NCBI RefSeq assembly: GCF_000485595.1
Contig: NW_014577287.1
Location: forward strand, 16,497 to 62,119
Direction of reading: 5' to 3'
From: Priapulus caudatus
Lineage: Eukaryota; Priapulida; Priapulimorpha; Priapulimorphida; Priapulidae
DNA length: 45,623 bases
Positions 1 through 11,131 of this stretch are shown piece by piece. The translations under genes were made by a program, and so were the position numbers. The notes below the pieces were generated by a model. The model worked only from the letters and a program-made list of their open reading frames with translations, was not told the DNA's origin and made no database searches. Within the stretch, counting starts at the first letter, position 1. Each line of letters starts with the position of its first letter.

Positions 1-459
1 AGTGTCACAGTGCAGGCTGCGTGAGGAATGGCTGCGGCCAGCGTATGTTGGACATAGGATTTGACGGAATTTACAGGAAACTGTCGGCAATATAGGTGAA
101 AGAGAGTATAGAAACATTAAGAATTTGGTAGTAAATAGATTTCGTATTTATTTAGCATTATATTTTATTGAAACGCTTCAAGTGCCTGTGATAGTCAGCA
201 ACCATAGCTGCATTGCATAATGTATTTGTTCATGTTATAACTACTAGCAGAAATACCTGTACAACGACCAAATCATGCCTTAAAATATAAACTTCATGTA
301 ACAGTAAGTGACACAGTTGAAGTTAAATATTTCATGCAACTGAAAAGAAAACGGAAACAAAAAACATTTTGGGGAGAAACAAAGAGCGCAATTCTATAAG
401 TGAGCAGGGAAAAAGTGCCTCAGTTGGTGACCACTTGGTTGAAAGGAAAATACCGCAAA
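1..459. other. Intergenic, nothing recognised
   Basis: AT-rich unique-looking sequence. I see no exon, RNA gene or transposon end in it. Confidence 0.4.
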
Positions 460-800
460 ATCTATCTATCTATCTATCAATCTATCTATGTATCTATCTA
501 TGCATGCATGCATCCATCCATCCATCCATCTATCCATCCATCCATCCAGCCAGCCATCTCTCCATCCATCACATGTCATGCCATGCCTTGCCATCTCATC
601 CCATCTCATCCCATCTCATCCCATGCCACCCCATGCCACCCATGCCATGCCATCCCATCCCATCCCATCCCATCCCATCCCATCCCATCCCATCCCATCG
701 TCTTCTATCCCATCCCATTGCATCCTATCCTATGCTATGCTATCTCATGGGATCCGATCCGATCCATCGCATCCGACCCATCCCATCCCATCCAATCCCA
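460..800 (+). repeat. Compound microsatellite: TCTA, ATCC, then CATCC pentamers
   Basis: A tetranucleotide tract (TCTA then ATCC) grades into a pentanucleotide CATCC/CCATC tract that fills roughly 590-800. All three plus-strand frames stay open here only because the repeat lacks stop codons; the Ser/His/Pro/Ile-rich translations are not genes. Confidence 0.9.
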
Positions 801-1001
801 AACAATAAAAAAGAATATAAATAATATAAAGATAAAAGACATGAAAATATAATAAATAATAATAGTAGTAAAATAATAATAATAGTAAAAAAAATTTTTT
901 TTTCATGAATGTATTAAAATTAATTTTTTCAATTTTGAAATGAATGCTGAAGTGGCAGAAGTACATACTAAAGAGTCAAAAAGTAAAGGAGAAATTTTTT
1001 T
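801..1001. other. AT-rich low-complexity stretch
   Basis: AATAATAG-type low-complexity sequence with an A8/T9 junction near 889-903. No gene seen. Confidence 0.5.
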
Positions 1002-1002
1002 C

Positions 1003-1076
1003 CCCCATCTGAGATTCGAACCCGCAATCTCGGGTTATGAAACCGAGCTCCTACCGACTACACAACACAAGTCAAG
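1003..1076 (-). repeat. tRNA-like sequence (tRNA-Met-type pseudogene or SINE head)
   Basis: On the minus strand there is a good B-box (GGGTTCGAATCTC) preceded by an anticodon-arm-like segment with CAT in the anticodon position (CTCGG-TTTCATAAC-CCGAG) and a D-arm/A-box-like piece (TAGTCGGTAGGAGCTC). The T stem pairs only in its first three base pairs and no matching 5' acceptor strand is visible, so this is not a functional tRNA. A tRNA-derived SINE head or a decayed tRNA-Met copy fits best. Confidence 0.45.
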
Positions 1077-1598
1077 ACACGCGCAATAATTCCCACGTAC
1101 GTGATGATTGAATTTTGACTTAATACAATTTTTTTTTACTTTTTAACTTTTTTAAATTTTTGTCTCAGCCAGAACCACTTGCAAGACGTGGTGATTCTGA
1201 ATATATCTTCAGTTACCACAATTGAGTGAAAAATCACGGAGAAAAGCGAGGTCAAACAAACACACACACACACACACAAGATTAGCCTCTTTATAGTAAG
1301 GATATAGTCATGGAAATCCTGCTATTAAGCATTTAATTCAATGTAATAATGGTTATGCAACTATCGTGTGACTCACTCTTAATATTTTTGTTCACATCGA
1401 ACTCGTACGACAAAATGTAGTGAAATCAGTACCAAATACGTGTCAAACTTCTTTGTCTTTATTAACTCCTGATGATATGTATAGACCTATACGTGTAATA
1501 CCGTCGAAAGACAGATAAATAAATAGATAGCAATAACCTATTGTTCTGGGTTGGCATACATGGCTAGCTGTGTAAAGTTGTAACGCGGGAATAGACAG
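1077..1598. other. Intergenic with a short (CA)n and a half copy of the palindromic element
   Basis: It contains a CA dinucleotide tract at 1258-1278. Around 1451-1473 lies a single right arm of the small palindromic family (TTATTAACTCCTG followed by ATGATAT). No gene is recognised. Confidence 0.5.
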
Positions 1599-1603
1599 GG
1601 TAG

Positions 1604-1784
1604 CAGGGGCGTGTACAGGATTTGTACCAGGGGGGGGGGGTGTAACCGTAACCCAAACTTGCGAGCACGTTTGGGGGGCCCTCCCCCAAAAATTTTTTTC
1701 AATTAGACCTTCAGATGCGTTTTCTGCGCGAGCAGGGGGAGGTCCGGACCCCCTGGACCCCCCCCTCCCCTGTACACGCCCCTG
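1604..1784. mobile_element. hAT-like MITE, about 181 bp
   Basis: The left end CAGGGGCGTGTACAGG is repeated exactly in inverted orientation at the right end (CCTGTACACGCCCCTG), giving a perfect 16-bp terminal inverted repeat. The interior carries G11 and C-rich tracts and no coding capacity. Both flanks read GGTAG (1599-1603 and 1785-1789), a possible 5-bp duplication; the 8-bp duplication expected of hAT is not seen. CAGGGG ends are typical of hAT, so the superfamily call is an inference. Confidence 0.7.
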
Positions 1785-1789
1785 GGTAG

Positions 1790-2508
1790 AATTAGCCAAT
1801 AACAGACAGTAATGTAGTACGGACTGACCATAAACAATAGGTAGGCGTGTCTACCTATGGAGTATATAACCGCGTGTTCGACCAGAGAGAGGAGGCAGAG
1901 CGATAGTTAGATACACTTTACAGACTAGACGAGATTGGTTCGAGCCAGCTACCACACATCCTTAACCTCGTAAGTTAGGTGATGTTACTCGCGTACCTTG
2001 ATTGTACGCATTCGCCTCGTTATGGGCGGATGCATAGTTAAGTCTGTCAATTAAAGGGATAACTGCATACGTTCAACATAATCGTTATGTTCTCTTATTA
2101 CCTGCATTCACATAGACGCTAGCAAAGGGTGTAATACACACACTCACGCGTAACCACTCATACTATCACGGGTGGAAATAGACTTCCCTATATACGTCAC
2201 GTGCTCTGACGGCAGCAAAGTCTCGTAGAAATATATCATATAGACATATATGATACCATATAGATATAATAGAATAGGTATATGGTAAAATATCTACGAT
2301 ATATATATATATATATATGTCAGTAGAACTCGAATTTATAACACCTATAATTTATGTAGTATATGTATATACCTATTTATATGTATAATTATTAAATGAG
2401 TTACTTAATTCAGAATATTGCATGAGTGATTTCTATATTTTTAATAAATTTTGAAGTCTCTTAGAATCATAAAACGATAATTATCAGTAAGAAAATGTAT
2501 AGGAATTA
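1790..2508. other. Intergenic; possible solo-LTR or promoter-like block
   Basis: A TATA-like motif near 1861-1868 is followed by unique sequence and an ATTAAA near 2051, an arrangement that could be a solo LTR. No TG...CA boundaries, target duplication or primer binding site could be demonstrated. An (AT)n tract lies at 2299-2319. Confidence 0.25.
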
Positions 2509-2580
2509 TGTGTGTGCGTGCGTGCGTGCGTGCCTGTGTGTGTGTGTGTGTGCGTGCGTGTGTTCGTACGTACGTATGTA
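2509..2580 (+). repeat. GT/GTGC microsatellite
   Basis: Mixed GTGC, GTGT and GTAC tandem repeats. The open frames on both strands (Cys/Val/Arg or His/Thr/Arg) are repeat artefacts. Confidence 0.9.
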
Positions 2581-2835
2581 TAGGGCCTATACCACTTTTA
2601 TTGTTACTGGGGCTGATCCTGTATTGAAAATAAAACAATACAATTCGTCCTTCTATTCGCCGGATTTGAATGGTATATCACTATATGTTTAATACCATGT
2701 CAAATTTTTCAGTCTCAGGGTAGCAAAATTAAAAAAATAAATAGATTTAATAAAAGAGAATTATCGTAGTCAGAATGAAGACTGTACATGTACTCAAAAG
2801 TGCCTCAAATACCATCTTCTGCGATCTACATTTTC

Positions 2836-2912
2836 AAAATTTTCTGTGGGGGGACCCCCAGACCCCCCCACCTGTTTCTCACTCCCTCCTTGAAATCCTG
2901 GATCCGCCACTG
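2836..2912. mobile_element. Truncated hAT-like end
   Basis: The segment ends AATCCTGGATCCGCCACTG, which in reverse complement is a CAGTGGCGGATCC-type start typical of hAT termini, with the usual C/G-rich subterminal run. No partner end was found within several hundred bases, so it is a fragment. The left limit is arbitrary. Confidence 0.4.
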
Positions 2913-4238
2913 CCCCCCCTCCCTCTAGGAATTTGCTCAGCCTACGGCCCTGAGTCTGTACGGATAATCACTATATATAAACTGGCGGGCGTGTTGTACA
3001 TTTTTAAAGTGAGACTTTGTGCTAGATCTTTAACACATCGCATTACGATATAGGCTCCACTACCATGATTCAGTATTATTTAAACTAATCACGACTTCTT
3101 TTGGTAGATACTGGGGGCATACGCGAACCCAGATCTTAGCCTGCAATACAAATAAAATTCGGGAAATTTCACTTATGTTGCAAATGGTCATAATCTAACT
3201 TTTGTATAATTAATTTGAATTTGAAATATGCAATCCGAACTTTGTATATAAAAATTCATCTTAGAAATCGCACGTGATTTATATATGAGTCAGAAAAATA
3301 GTAAAACTTTTTTTTAACCGTGCACAGGTAATTTACTGAAAAATTTTCACTTATTTTTACATACATATACAACAGTCCCTACGTTCTAACATAGTTTGAG
3401 TCTACTCATCGCAAGTACTGCGTCCACACAACAACACGTACAGTAACAGAGAGAAAGCAAAGCAATGGATTTGCACCAAATGTTGGGAGAAAACGTCTGT
3501 TTTCTCACCAAGCGACATGTTTAAGCAATTGATATTCCACCGCTGTGAAAACATTTCATTAAGGTAGAAGTTATTTCAGTCACTGACGGGGTCTTTCGGA
3601 AAATTCAGCGGCATTTGACTTATTTGTTAGCACAAATATATGGTTCTGAATGCTATTTAGGTTTCTCTTTGCGAGGCCGAGCGCTTTGGTAGCAGATATT
3701 GTCGCTGCATATGTGGTGACTGCCCAGCACAGCAGGTGGCGCCAGCAGAGGCAGATGTGTGGCGCGCTATGTTCTGACTGTTGTGAGCAGTGTCCACATA
3801 CGACAAGCTTCGGGGTATTATTGTTCTACAGGCTGCAGAGCTATTACACCCGCATCGACTCCCGCTTGGATCAGTACTTATTCCTGGGATTGTAACTAAA
3901 ACCTGCTCGGAATTATATGCCATTGTGCTTCAACAACATGTTAAATTTTAAGTGCATAACTGATGTTTTAATATCAAATCCGCTGTTAGGATTGTGACAA
4001 TATTTGATTGAATCGATCGTGGCCGGAAGTTTACAGAATTTTAACGCACTGAGCATAGTACCTTGAAAAAATCACATCTGACCATTCCACGACTAGTTGC
4101 TGGAAACCCGAGTTTACATATGCGCACATGCCGCTGTGCATTGTTCTATTACATCTCAGCGAAACACAGTACGGTAATATAACAGGCAACTTATAACGGC
4201 AAGTTGCAAACAGTTCGGTTCCAGAAGCGATTCTGTAA
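2913..4238. other. Intergenic, nothing recognised
   Basis: About 1.3 kb with no domain, RNA or repeat that I recognise. Open frames near 3650-3920 on both strands are unsupported by any family resemblance. Confidence 0.4.
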
Positions 4239-4244
4239 TTTATT
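4239..4244 (-). terminator. Candidate poly(A) signal of the myosin light chain gene
   Basis: AATAAA on the minus strand, about 160 bases beyond the TAA at 4406-4408. A closer AATAAA lies at 4385-4390 but would leave almost no 3'UTR. Which is used cannot be told from sequence. Confidence 0.4.
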
Positions 4245-4405
4245 GAAATAAATATTTGTTAATTTGATGACAAAGTTCGGTACAAGATGATGAGTTTTAG
4301 AATCATGAACAATATTGGAGTTGGATATCGAGAAGGTATGAACGAGTGCTATTCCTCAGTTCATGCTCAGTACGCGGCGAGCGATTTATTTGGTGGTGGT
4401 AGGCT

Positions 4406-7400
4406 TTACACATCTTCTTCACCGTGCGTCAGTACGTGCGCGTACGCCTTGTAGTCAAACTTTCCATCCTTGATTGTCGCAGTCTTGATGAATTGATCAA
4501 ACTGAAACATGGTAATCATATTTACGCTTGCTTAAATATTTTAAAGTTGAGTATGTATAATTATAGAGTAATATTAACGGTGTTGGGAAACTAAGAATAA
4601 GATACTTATTACACATTATATGGTAAATAATTGTAGATTATACGTGGGCTTGTGCTTTTTTAAAGATTCGGCAAATGATCGAATGAATATTTTAAATTGT
4701 GAGGGTAATACTGCAATGGTACTGCAATGGTAATTAATTACTCCGAAGAAGAAGTAGATAACACTAACATCACAATAGGCTAGGCATTGCAATCCTGCGT
4801 GATAGATACCTTATAAGTACATGTGACGTGTTTCAGGTATTGCACCTAGGAAGGTTAAACGTTTACTCACCTCATCCTTATCGAATCTGTCGCCAATTCC
4901 AAGCATAAGCTCCTTGAGCCTATAAAACAATACCAGTTTAAAATAGGACACACATGGTACTTGTACCGTAATTTCGAATTATGTTGAAACGCAAACCAAA
5001 CTGCGCATGTAGCGTGACCATATACGAGATGTCAGCCGAAACCAAATTATGAGGTTAAATGATGTTTAAAACAAAACCACTTCATGTTTTCTATCCTAAA
5101 CTACTGTGCACAAACACGCATAAATAAAGTTTTACGCACCTCTTTGCCGGGATCGCACCCTTGTTCTCTGGGTCGAACATTTTGAATGCATTCACTATGG
5201 CATCCTCCGGGTCGGATCCTATAGGGGAGAGAAACGAAAAAGAGTGACTAATAATGCTGTAGATACGTGACTACTACACACTCATTCTGTGCGCGTGTGT
5301 GCGTGCGTGCGTGTGCGCGTGTGTGCGTGCGTGTGTGCGTTTGCATGATAATCGGTGGTACATCGTGCATAATTAGTTTCTATAACTATTTAAAACCCAT
5401 TATTTGTTATTGCTTCCTGGTTTTGATGTTTCCTTTATCTAACTATAAATGTAAATTTACCAAATTTTATATTGAAACATACCTAACTAATAAATCAGGC
5501 AATAACGACTACCGTAGCTGTCAAATCCGTTAAAAATATATTAGCAAAGATTATTCAACGAAGGAAATAGAAACTGCAGCTATGTTTAAGAAATGAAGCC
5601 ATTTCACTCAGCAAGGAAGTAAAAAGCTTCTACTAATCCTATCACACACATTAATCTAGTACCTATATCATGTATAACTTATAATAGAGTACAAGCGCAA
5701 ATAAACAAAACTATATTCATGCCCAATTATTAATATCCTGTTCATGCTACATCACACGATGATTTGCTGATGATGTATTTTTTGCAGTATAGGAAACAAC
5801 ACGATATTCGAAATTTCTGGGATCACGTATCATACAGAGCATGCACACGATGTAAAAAGGCAGCAAACGCGGACGATGCACATGCGTTGTGCATGCGGAA
5901 TCATATATTTGACTACTTAGTACTATTTTCTATGCGTGACGAATTTGTTATTACTATGACCAATAAATATCGATATGGATCTCGATCTCGATATCGTGGA
6001 AGGAAGTGATAATCATGGTATTGCGCATAATTTTGATCAATAAATGGTTAATGATAATAATAATTTGTGTAAATTATTATTATCTGGGATATACGTTTAA
6101 GCAAAAAATTATAATTGTAAAAATAATGCAAGGCGAAGACAATCGTCATGTTCACGGTTAAACCCCGTTATCTGTCACTACTGTAGCATGCCCCCACTAT
6201 CATCCTACCATAATTTGCCAAAACAGAAAAAAAAACTATGCGTGGCCGTTCGTGTGAGTTTTATAGCATAAAACTACGATGAAATAAAACAATGTTATAT
6301 ATCCCTCACTAAGATTTTGCATTCGATATTATAACGATGCCATGCAAGCATTCGACGGTACTCGTAATAACCCATCGCGTCTACGCAGTTTATTTTGATT
6401 GCGCGACCCAAGGTCCTTTAACCGCTTCGCCTCTTTGGGGCCCACCGCCAAAGTAGCTGGTGCTGTCACCACCAGAAACGGACATCGCGTTCGACCAGGT
6501 GCTATATGAAAAGTTCGCTGTATATGTAAAGCGATATGCTTCTACTGTGTCGTGTTCGTGATGTGTGTGCACTCACGCGTCATGCAGCCAACCCGGGACG
6601 CCAGTCTCTTCGCCTCCGTTCACAGATAGTTGGCCACGAGATCAGTCTGAAACTGTCATGCACTGTGTGATACGATGCGCGCCACGTCCATTCCGTGAGC
6701 TACTGTACGCAACCCGTGTGACACTGGCACCGCTAACGTAGGACGTGGGATAGCGAAGAACGAGAGTGCAAGTCACGCGCAAACACAGCAGTGCAACACA
6801 TTTATTGCAAATCGTTATATATGAAACGTACAACATGAAAACGGAATCTGCCCATGCAACACCACGACACCGACGTAAAGTGATGGCTGCAGTTTGTAGC
6901 GCACACCAGCATAATTACACCAGCATAACACAAGTAGCAAGCAATTACTATACCTTGTACTCTTTCACCGAATAGTGTCAAGAACATGGTGAAGTTGATG
7001 GGTCCTGGTGCCTCAGCAAGCATCTCATCAAGCTCCTCCGTCTTTGGCTGACGGCCTACGCAGGCAATATTACTTGTTAATAAAACCGAAAAATTATTGT
7101 GTAAATATTAATAAAAAATAAGTAACGCCCTCGCGCGTGAATTCTTCACCAACGCTCTTTTATACCCCTCTTCCCACATCCTCTCCTCGTGTTCTCATGT
7201 TTCTGTTCTCTCCCACGCGCGATTATATATATATATACTCACGAATAATATAAAAACCATATATAATATAATATTATTGTACAATCTTTAAACGGGAAGG
7301 CGCTACAACATTGTCTCTATATACAACAGCGTACCTAACGAATCGAAAATGGCTGCCAAGTCCTCCCGGCTGATAAAGCCATCTCTGTCTTGGTCGATCA

Positions 7401-10008
7401 TTGTGAACGCCTGTAATGATTCGAAATTTATTACTTTTTGCAGTCGCTAGAGGATAAGCTCTTTAACTTTCTATAGTATTATAGGATGAGAATTCAATGC
7501 GACACGAGCATTCGCGTGTTTGAATGTGAAAACCGAACACCACCGAAAACATCGGGTTGTTAACCGTATCGTCATACCTATTTTCTATTCAATTCAAGTG
7601 GGACTGGCTGAACCCCTCCTAGTGTTTGCTATGGAGTATTGTTAATTTAATAGAAGAGAGATCCTAAATTAGCAAGTGGCGTTGTTCATCAATCACATAG
7701 TTTGTATCTATTGCAATTGTGCATTGGCTATGCACTCATGGACGTCGCTGAGAGGTGAGCTATCAGATCCCATGACACCGATGGTGACGAGGATGTCTTC
7801 TTGAGAAAATTCAAGATATGCGGGATGTTATGAATCTCGAATCCTGAAAATCTTTTTGACCGGCATGTTCCTTCCAAAGCGGATGTGCATTTGATGCGCT
7901 TAGCTAACGTGCGAAGCGGGGCGACAATCACAGTGAGTGCGCATGCGCGCAAAAGTCACACGATCTATTAATAAGTGAGTATCTTTTTTACAAGCTGAGC
8001 ATTGAGTCACTCGCCAATTACAGTTACAAATAACTCGGTTAGCGTTTAGCAATCTCTTTCCAATATTATTTAATAGTACCCTCCTCTTCCTCATCCTAAA
8101 GGTATACGTTGTCGTTAACTACTATATAGCATCAGCATTTATATAGCATCAAGATAGCATTTATCTGCTGTGTGTAGGGCAGTAGGCAACATCTGGAGCG
8201 GTAGCGCAGTGGCTTGTGGGGCTGCACGGATCGCGGCAGCAGCAAACTCCCTCCATCCTAAAGAAGGCATTACGATAGCACAAACAAACGGTTTGGTTTC
8301 CCGTCTATATTTAGCTCGGCTCCTAATATTTAATAGCAGCGTGGCACAAGTGGTAGCGAAGGCGTGGAGCGTTGGCGTGCGTGGCGGTTTGTTAGCATGT
8401 GTGCAGTACTGATCGCCTATGGGTTTACGCTCTTGGTTTATTCCATGGCAGCACTGATACACTGCGAGAACTGTATGTGTTTCACTCATATAGTCTATCT
8501 AGCCTATACAGTGACCTTATACGTTATAGCAAATCAAATTCAAAGTAACAATATGTAGGCCTATAGAGGAGATTATTAATAATTTTGCTGGGGCCGCATG
8601 AAAAGTGCAGGAAGTCCTATGATTATCCATTGGATGCATGATGATACGCATTTTTAACATTATGGTGGGCATCGTGGGACAATTTCTTACTATATCAAAA
8701 CATCGCAGTATATACCACTGTTAACTTTACGCGATGGTCGACCGCGCAGTTAGGCATGGTCTACAGGAAGACCTCTTCACTGTTAAGAAGGTTAGCTCAA
8801 CTGTTGGTTAGCGTTGTAGGAATAATAAACGGGAGGTGAAACCGGACCTTGTGGGGGAATCAAAGGCAGACCGGAATACCCCGCGCGCCAGAATCAGGAC
8901 TTTCGGCAGCAGAGTTGGATAGCAGCAAGCAGCGTTTACAGAACTGCGGCGCAGCCACAGATTTGTAGCAGATGCTGGATGTCATGCCCGCCTGCCGTCT
9001 TCCGCGTAACGACTGTACGCCAGCAGCGCCATCTTACAGCTAGACTATATATCAAGAGTCCATAATAGAAAATATAGTCTATTATGAACTCTTGACTATA
9101 TGTAAGGTATGTGACGATGGCTCTCCTGCAACCGTGTCTCGGGTTTGAGTGTTCTGTCGTTAGGTAAAGTGTTTTTACGCTAGAAAACCCACGCGCCGAA
9201 CTGAGTAGCGTTTCCTGGCTCTGTTTACACTTTATTTTCTTCGTGCGTTCGTAATATTATATTCTACCTAGCTCGAGTTCAGTGTAAAAGATATGTTGGG
9301 TTGAGTTGGGTATAATATAAACTAATTAAATAATAACATAGAACGGTTCAAAGGTATATAGTGGCTTTAATTAGCTTCCGCATCCTTGGCGTTTGGAGAA
9401 GAAACACAGGGATGCAAATCCGCTATAGAATTACCTCTTTGAACTCCTGCACTTGCCTCTGGTCGAACATAGAGAAGACATTACTGGTGGCTCTCTGGGC
9501 CTTCTTCTTGGCGCCACCCTTCTTCTTCTCAACCTTGTCGCTAGCCTACGGAGCAACGAAACAATATAAACCAATGCGGAACGGACATGTTTTGTGTGAG
9601 TATCAGTCATTTATCCGAGCTCAAAATAGATAAGTTAAAAAAACATTCGCTTTGTTTGATTCGTTCGCTAGTCGGCGAGTACATCCAAACACCCAAGTAA
9701 ATATGTTTGTTCGTTGGTGTTTTTCTACGCTGGGCCTGGTTGCAAGCAGGCTAGCAATTTACTTTTATCGGCAGCTGTCCATCCAAAGGGGCGCGGATCC
9801 CTTTTTGGCGATTTATTGATACTGCGCTGGGGTTTCTCTTACTAGTTCTATATATAAGACAAACGCGCTCTCAAGTTATGTTACCTAATGTAAAGCAGTG
9901 TGGCCCGCATAATGCGTGCTCGTGGCTGTGTAAGCTTCCGTATATATAGAACGTGCGTTCACGTGGCACTGGGGCGTCAGAACGAACATCATACGCCGAA
10001 TAAGAGAC

Positions 10009-10053
<45 letters not shown>

Positions 10054-10070
10054 GAGAAGAGAGAGAGAGA

Positions 10071-10161
<91 letters not shown>

Positions 10162-10623
10162 NNNNNNNNNNNNNNNNNNNNNNNNNNNNNNNNNNNNNNN
10201 NNNNNNNNNNNNNNNNNNNNNNNNNNNNNNNNNNNNNNNNNNNNNNNNNNNNNNNNNNNNNNNNNNNNNNNNNNNNNNNNNNNNNNNNNNNNNNNNNNNN
10301 NNNNNNNNNNNNNNNNNNNNNNNNNNNNNNNNNNNNNNNNNNNNNNNNNNNNNNNNNNNNNNNNNNNNNNNNNNNNNNNNNNNNNNNNNNNNNNNNNNNN
10401 NNNNNNNNNNNNNNNNNNNNNNNNNNNNNNNNNNNNNNNNNNNNNNNNNNNNNNNNNNNNNNNNNNNNNNNNNNNNNNNNNNNNNNNNNNNNNNNNNNNN
10501 NNNNNNNNNNNNNNNNNNNNNNNNNNNNNNNNNNNNNNNNNNNNNNNNNNNNNNNNNNNNNNNNNNNNNNNNNNNNNNNNNNNNNNNNNNNNNNNNNNNN
10601 NNNNNNNNNNNNNNNNNNNNNNN

Positions 10624-10694
<71 letters not shown>

Positions 10695-11131
10695 TTCTAT
10701 CTAGCGCGCGCATATTTGATATCGATGAATGTTGCTGGGCGGTAATTGTAAACACATCTTACTTGTTGAATTAAATTACCTAGTGAAACGGTAGCACTCA
10801 ATTAATTATAGTTAATTGGCTTAACATCGTCATACTATGAATCGTCGGATGTCACTCAGCTTCTCTAATGAAACTGTGTCGTTTAAGATATTATGTATTA
10901 TATACAGTTCGTACATAATTCACTAGTTACTAGTACGTATGTGCAGAATCTCACACGACGAGCAATTTTTTCCTGAAACGAAGTTTATCCAAATATATTC
11001 ATTTAGATTATACGCCTCAGTCTGCCAAATTTACGTTTATGCGTTTTACTCTACGCCTTTTAACTCACGATTAGGCCCGACTAGATATAGCGTCCACTCT
11101 TCTCGAAAGACACTGTCTATGAACTTACCAT
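4406..11131 (-). CDS. Myosin regulatory light chain, seven coding exons, 171 aa
   Basis: The product is the regulatory light chain that binds the myosin heavy-chain neck; phosphorylation by myosin light chain kinase tunes contraction. Minus-strand exons are 11129-11131, 9435-9545, 7335-7410, 6954-7055, 5140-5218, 4871-4919 and 4406-4501, all bounded by GT-AG. Introns are 1583 (including the N gap), 2024, 279, 1735, 220 and 369 bp. Exon phases close exactly and give 171 residues, the normal family length. A basic N-terminus leads into [13 protein letters not shown], the light-chain-kinase site (T21/S22). The first EF-hand [12 protein letters not shown] keeps every metal ligand (D44, D46, D48, D55). 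[18 protein letters not shown] is a family signature. The product ends THGEEDV. A muscle (sarcomeric MLC2-like) type is inferred from the THGE ending and the seven-exon layout. The Met-only first exon (ATG directly before GTAAGT, A at -3) is an inference; the other six exons are certain. Confidence 0.92.
5289..5342 (+). repeat. GT/GTGC microsatellite in light-chain intron
   Basis: GTGC/GTGT tandem repeat within the 1735-bp intron between light-chain exons 4 and 5. Similar GTGC tracts recur at four other loci in the window. Confidence 0.85.
6053..6088. repeat. Small perfect hairpin in light-chain intron
   Basis: GATAATAATAATTT and AAATTATTATTATC form a 14-bp perfect stem around a GTGT loop. 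The sequence is AT-only in the stem and may simply be low complexity. Confidence 0.5.
9046..9101. mobile_element. Palindromic mini-element copy 1 (core 9053-9094)
   Basis: CAAGAGTCCATAATAGA is mirrored by TCTATTATGAACTCTTG around a short loop, giving a 42-bp core. The flanks are TATATAT on the left and ACTATAT on the right, compatible with a short target duplication within an AT-rich site. It lies in the large second intron of the light-chain gene. Superfamily is unknown. Confidence 0.65.
10014..10161 (+). repeat. (GA)n tract running into the assembly gap
   Basis: GA dinucleotide repeat of about 145 bases with a few interruptions, ending at the N run. Confidence 0.95.
10162..10623. other. 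Assembly gap, 462 N
   Basis: Unknown sequence between a (GA)n tract on the left and a (TC)n tract on the right, inside the first intron of the light-chain gene. Long open frames that cross it are artefacts of N and dinucleotide repeats. Confidence 0.99.
10624..10692 (+). repeat. (TC)n tract leaving the assembly gap
   Basis: TC dinucleotide repeat, the reverse complement of the repeat on the other side of the gap. Confidence 0.95.

Noticed and set aside
369-852. Three overlapping Ser/His/Pro/Ile-rich open frames
   Set aside because: Translations of the TCTA/ATCC/CATCC microsatellite in all frames.
1813-2190. Solo LTR
   Set aside because: TATA-like and ATTAAA motifs are present, but boundaries, duplication and primer site could not be shown.
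9871-10755. Long open frames of about 280-295 codons on both strands across the gap
   Set aside because: They consist of GA/TC dinucleotide repeat and N bases and have no real coding content.
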